Shown: positions 19,366 to 23,064 of the stretch, one piece after another | Layout of the letters: each line of letters begins with the position of its first letter | Position numbering within the stretch: position 1 is the first letter of the stretch | Assembly: GCA_022925895.1 (NCBI GenBank) | Contig: JAKSYS010000810.1 | Coordinates: 1 to 23,064, forward strand | DNA from: Fragilaria crotonensis | Taxonomy: Eukaryota > Bacillariophyta > Fragilariophyceae > Fragilariales > Fragilariaceae | Length of the DNA stretch: 23,064 nucleotides | Direction: 5' to 3' | Made by a program: the position numbers and the translations under genes | Notes under the pieces: generated by a model | The model's input: only the letters and a program-made list of their open reading frames with translations | Told to the model about the DNA's origin: nothing | The model's database searches: none

Positions 19366-19822
19366 CTAACAGTTGGGGCAGAAGTGCAACTCCACAACCG
19401 CTCCAGAATAAGGGACGAACACATCCAACTTCATCACATTCCTCTTGTTCGCAATAACACGCTGCACAGCGTTATCTCCAAGGCCCTTGTAGGTAAAGGT
19501 TTCCACCTTTCCGTCCTGGTACGTGAAGACAAGCCTCTGCAAATTGGTGCCTGGAATGTCCAACAACGCAATGTCAGAAAACAAGACTGGTTGAGTGAAT
19601 GTGAACGTCATGGTTCCACCTGTAGCATTGTCGTCTGGAGTGGTTTTATTGCTCTCTTGAATAATCAAGACATCTGTAAGTACATGACACGCAGGCAGGG
19701 TGAGTTTCAGGATTGTGGTGAACGGGCTCAACGAGTATAGTACGTGATCTTACTTCCGAGGGGCTTGCAGTTCTCCCCAAGTTTGCCTGGAATTCCGTTT
19801 TTGCCCACACCTGGTCCACCAC

Positions 19823-19830
19823 CTGGACAG
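19823..19830. repeat. Target-site duplication, left copy (CTGGACAG)
   Basis: Eight bases identical to 20279-20286 and directly abutting the left terminal repeat. They belong to the coding exon of the minus-strand gene. Confidence 0.9.
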
Positions 19831-20278
19831 CAGTGCATGACATCTGAGATAAAAACGGCACCCGAAGCCGCAGCCGGCCGATTTTTTGCAGAGGCTTTTG
19901 GCCGCAGCCGGCCGTATGCCGATATGTGAGCCCGGCCGTACCCGTCTGCAGTCCGACAGTCCCTGCCCGCACAGGGCCGCAGCCGGACTGTCACTGCCCG
20001 TACCCGTACCCGGCCGCAGTCGTAAGGAAGTACAGTACATACTATAAACATAGTACACAGTACTGTACTGACAGTACGTTGTCAGCAACCACCGTACCCG
20101 TGAAAAATGACAGGTGTGATCCGCCCTTTACCCGGGATTGGCCAAAAAGTGATAGGAATCGACCGGAGCCGGCCGGAACCGGCCGGGACCTAAATACACG
20201 GACCGCAGCCGCCCGAAATCACGGCCGGCCCGCGATTTCCGGCCGGCTGCGGCTAACGGGCCCCGATGTCATGCACTG
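19831..20278. mobile_element. Non-autonomous hAT-like DNA transposon (MITE), 448 bases
   Basis: Perfect 14-base terminal inverted repeats: CAGTGCATGACATC at 19831-19844 and its reverse complement at 20265-20278. Perfect 8-base target duplications flank them. A second, 15-base inverted pair AGCCGCAGCCGGCCG lies inside (19866-19880 and 20240-20254), and the interior is rich in GGCCG and CCGTACCCG motifs with a GTAC-rich centre (20029-20100). There is no transposase frame. Known: hAT elements make 8-base duplications of the form nTnnnnAn and have ends beginning CAG or TAG; CTGGACAG (CTGTCCAG on the gene strand) fits. Inferred: a MITE mobilised by a hAT transposase elsewhere in the genome. Perfect duplications and ends suggest a recent insertion. 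Confidence 0.9.
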
Positions 20279-20286
20279 CTGGACAG
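20279..20286. repeat. Target-site duplication, right copy (CTGGACAG)
   Basis: Eight bases identical to 19823-19830 and directly abutting the right terminal repeat. One copy is enough to restore the reading frame of the interrupted exon. Confidence 0.9.
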
Positions 20287-21180
20287 GCGGAGTTGGGACT
20301 AGTACCCAAATCGGGGTCTCCGTTTTCCAGGGTTCCAGGGTTTGAAGTGTCGAAAACACGAGCCATGTTGTTAGGGCTATAACCGCCAGTTGCGGTGACC
20401 GTCAGGCCGTACTTGTTGAACCACTCATTTTTTACATACGCGCCCCGAGCGAGGACTGTTCCGTCTCCTTCCGTAGAGAAGTCGATTGTCACACAGGTTG
20501 GACACTTCGATTGACTGAGGCTTACAAATAATGTGCCGAGATTCGTTGAGTCCAAGAACCCGGGCCCGTCGCTAATGGGACATTGTGTACTCAAGATTTG
20601 TGCCAATGATGACCCACTGATGATGACGTCAATGATTGGATTGACTCCAAGGCAGCCAGGGTACAAAGGAACAAGTTCTTTTGCAAAGGCTGCCTCCAAC
20701 GTCGCTTCCATCTGTGGTTTGAAGGTATTTGTAAACCATGCGCTAACAAGACCCCTGTGCCCGTCATTGGCTTCACCCCCTTTACCATTGTTACATAGCA
20801 CTCTCTTATCCCCATTATCAGCTGAGCACATTCCTCGGCGGCAACCCCCGATGCCTCTCCACATAAACCGGGACACTCGCAGGCGGCGCCTCGTTGCAGA
20901 TGTGGGAGCTGGGCATACACCAGCAATGTATGCTGCATCGTCATAAGCACCTGCATCACCAACACCGTAGTTCAACAAGATGGTATTTATGTCGTGTCCA
21001 AGTAAGAGTTGGTCAGCCAGCCTGCAGGATTGTGTCAGCAAATTCTGAGGAGTTATCGATACGGTGATGTCAAAGAAATCTACCACTCCCGGATCCAGTG
21101 CACACACCACTGCCGCGGTTCGTCCTCGGGACGATTGCATCAACTGCTCAGTAAAGTTTTGTTGAACGATATGCTTGACA

Positions 21181-21390
21181 TGGTACCTGGTACCTGGTAC
21201 TTGTACCCAAACAAATGCTCCATGATGCGACTCGTTTATCTGGTCGCTGGTCATGGCCATGGTACAGTAGTGTGTACGTGGTATGTTGTAGGTCGTACTC
21301 TTACTCCAGTACAGGTACTTGCAGTACGTTCTGGACTCTGGAGTCTGGAGTATCATACGCTACTACCGCTACTCTAGTACTCTAGTACAC
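21181..21390. repeat. GTAC-rich tract with TGGTACC tandem units
   Basis: By hand count GTAC occurs 12 times between 21183 and 21388, against about one expected by chance. It starts with TGGTACC, TGGTACC, TGGTACT in tandem at 21181-21201. The inverted repeat GACTC..GAGTC lies near 21333-21344. The tract is at the 5' side of the interrupted gene, so it could be a promoter, an intron or a decayed repeat. Confidence 0.75.
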
Positions 21391-23064
21391 GTAATTATGG
21401 TCTGCATTTGTGCACACACAAACGTCGATCAAACCACGACAGATGATAGGATGCCCGCAAGTCTCAAAAGGTGTGAAATACATGGCCATTGGCAATTTAA
21501 ATCTTGCGAATGTGCTATGCCCATGATTGCTGGTCCAAGGTAATGTCACAGAGGCAACTATATTGGGTATTCTTCTGGGAAAGGAAACGCTACTATGTCC
21601 TGGTTTTGGACTCATATCTAACGCTGAACCTTAGCAATCATAGTGATCAGGAGGAGTCTCACCGCGAATAATTGTTTCGGACACTTTCCCATTCAATTTA
21701 TAGTTGCCTTGGTGAGCAGTGTTCAATCAGCATGGTATCAAAGTACTATGTTGACCAATTCAGTTATTCGAGTGCACCATTTGTTGCATTGGTACTTGCC
21801 ACAACCTTCTTCAGTCTGTTCATGCATGACACTTTTTGCAAAATGATGGTGTTGTAAAGGGCATGTGAGTTCTAATTGATGGATATCATGTGTGCAGGCC
21901 AGGTGGTACATGTTTGCCTCAATTCTACCATCACGACCTGTTCCCTGGTGATGCTGTCCAAAATCAGGACATTTGGGATGTCATCATCTTGTGGAAATAG
22001 CAGGGTGTAGTACCAGAGTTTGATTCTGAACAGAAAATGTCGTGGTAATTTGTGCACTGCTGCTGGCATGCATGGCTCTACCAAGAACAGACAAACCATT
22101 GGACATTTTTTTACATTTATTGTTTGTCATCTTACCACCATAACCACTGCAGTCATGATCATAATTCTGGGTAACCAATAATAATTCTTGGTTGTGTTGA
22201 GCACATGTGTCAGGCTGCCTTGACCTGACATCGTACTAGAGTATTGTTCAGGGACACAGTCCATTTTTACAGGGATTGTATGCATATATGAACTTCAGAG
22301 TATACAATCAGCCAGGTTCTTTGGGTCACAACATGTCAATCCCTCATGCTGTGTAATGTATCAACTCCAATTGTTACCGGCGGGCAGCAGGCAGGCATAG
22401 TATGTCACAACACACATATGCTGCATGGTCATGATGTCATCGCCACCGCCTAAGGAAGAAGCAAGTGCACACCATCATTCATGTGCCAGAACCAGCAAGA
22501 CATACCTCTAGATAATACTAAGTGGGTCGGTCCTCAGCCGCTGCTGGATGGTCATAAAACCTGTCACACATGATGGTAACAAACATCTTTCCCTCAGTGT
22601 TGGCTGGTTTTCATGAAGTACAGACCACCAAGGTGTTGTTGCTCAGCAATCTAGTATGTTTAAACACGCGTATACATTACGGTGCTCATGATGCAAATTG
22701 TGCTCATATCTGATCAGGATTCCTCATGCATGTGGTACAAATCTGGCCATCCATTCCACAAAATCACTCCTGCACAAACCAGCACAGAGAACAGCTTAGT
22801 ATGATATGGTTCCACAGGACCTTTGGCTGATGAAGGGATCATGTCAAACTCTCGCTCACCATGTGTCAATGAAAGAAGGATTCAAGAGTAGGCCATCCTG
22901 TATCATGAAGGATGTGCCGGAATGAGTTTCTGTAATCTGTGTTAGTTCTTCTTGTCATAAGGCTTGCTTACTTTGGGTGGTTCTGGATTTTTTGATGAAA
23001 TGGAGGAAGATTTGTTTATACCAGCATAGCTATAAGTATGATATGAATTGAGAATATCTCTATT
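21391..23064. other. Gene-free tract, strongly CpG-depleted from about 21720
   Basis: No open frame longer than about 77 codons is found on either strand and none resembles a protein. From 21721 to 23064 I count about 15 CpG dinucleotides by hand in 1344 bases, roughly a quarter of chance expectation, while TG and CA (CATG, TGCA, TGTG) are very frequent. The rest of the window, including other intergenic DNA, is CpG-rich. Known: methylated CpG mutates to TpG/CpA. Inferred: an old methylated repeat or transposon remnant, without recognisable ends inside the window. Confidence 0.6.

Larger units (their letters stand above)
19366..21140 (-). pseudogene. Gene of an unnamed, probably extracellular, protein family, split by a transposon insertion
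   Basis: Readable pieces on the minus strand are 21140-20279, 19822-19754 and 19673-19366, with an 80-base intron (GTAAGA...TTACAG, 19674-19753). The 448-base element sits between the first two pieces. Leaving out the element and one 8-base duplication gives 413 codons in one frame, ending FCPNC. As it stands the frame runs 26 bases into the element and stops at 20253. The N-terminal part is Cys-rich (QLLLGHDINTILLNYGVGDA, AYIAGVCPAP, GIGGCRRGMCSADNGD). The C-terminal part has FDTSNPGT, DPDLG, PGVGKNGIPG, GENCKPLG and VLIIQES, a pattern I recall from secreted or surface proteins of diatoms and marine bacteria but cannot name. No signal peptide is visible; the true 5' end may be a missed upstream exon or lost. 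Sequence upstream of Met 21140 is GTAC-rich and looks non-coding. Confidence 0.72.

Noticed and set aside
19132-19740. 202-codon plus-strand frame
   Set aside because: It runs antisense to the last exon of the interrupted gene, which has a matching splice site and a recognisable pattern.
19728-20088. Open frames inside the transposon (107-139 codons)
   Set aside because: Pro/Arg/Gly-rich translations of GGCCG motifs with no transposase features; the element is non-autonomous.
1-23064. tRNA, rRNA or other RNA genes
   Set aside because: I looked for a TTCGA-type B box with acceptor pairing in the intergenic gaps and saw none that I could support.

Overview
The window reads as nuclear DNA of a stramenopile alga, most likely a diatom. 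Two proteins start with diatom-style plastid presequences: a short signal peptide ending near a conserved Phe (SAF|Q in the first gene, DGF|G in the second). Genes are compact, spliced at GT-AG introns mostly of 50-150 bases, and packed on both strands with short gaps. The gene set is eukaryotic (FAN1, BCP1/BCCIP, NSRP1, an MMS2-type E2 variant). The species cannot be named from the sequence.

Layout. 44-1243 (+): a D27-like carotenoid isomerase with one in-frame stop. 1927-4309 (+): a three-exon, probably plastid-targeted EF-Ts with a 32-copy 24-base repeat in its linker. 4754-6270 (+): a PD-(D/E)XK nuclease-like protein of unknown role. 6325-7290 (-): BCP1/BCCIP. 7862-8932 (+): a DUF5522-cobalamin adenosyltransferase fusion. 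9040-10924 (-): a three-exon Ca2+/H+ antiporter. 11611-16124 (+): a very large FAN1 nuclease. 16108-17124 (-): a PhyH-type 2OG-Fe(II) oxygenase, overlapping FAN1 tail to tail. 17357-17971 (+): a UEV/MMS2 ubiquitin E2 variant. 18079-18984 (-): an NSRP1-like splicing factor. 19366-21140 (-): a gene of an unnamed, probably extracellular, family broken by a transposon. About 21720-23064: a gene-free, CpG-poor tract.

The genes do not form one pathway. FAN1 and MMS2 both belong to DNA-damage responses (crosslink repair and K63-linked ubiquitin signalling), and BCP1 relatives bind BRCA2 in animals; these are neighbours, not an operon. Three gene pairs are divergent and could share promoters: BCP1 with the adenosyltransferase, the antiporter with FAN1, and the oxygenase with MMS2.

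The strongest new observation is at the right end. A 448-base non-autonomous DNA transposon with 14-base terminal inverted repeats starting CAGTG, flanked by a perfect 8-base target duplication CTGGACAG, sits inside a coding exon. Subtracting the element and one duplication gives back an open frame, so the insertion mutation can be read directly. Next to it lie a tract unusually rich in GTAC and a long tract that looks like the deaminated remains of formerly methylated repeat DNA.
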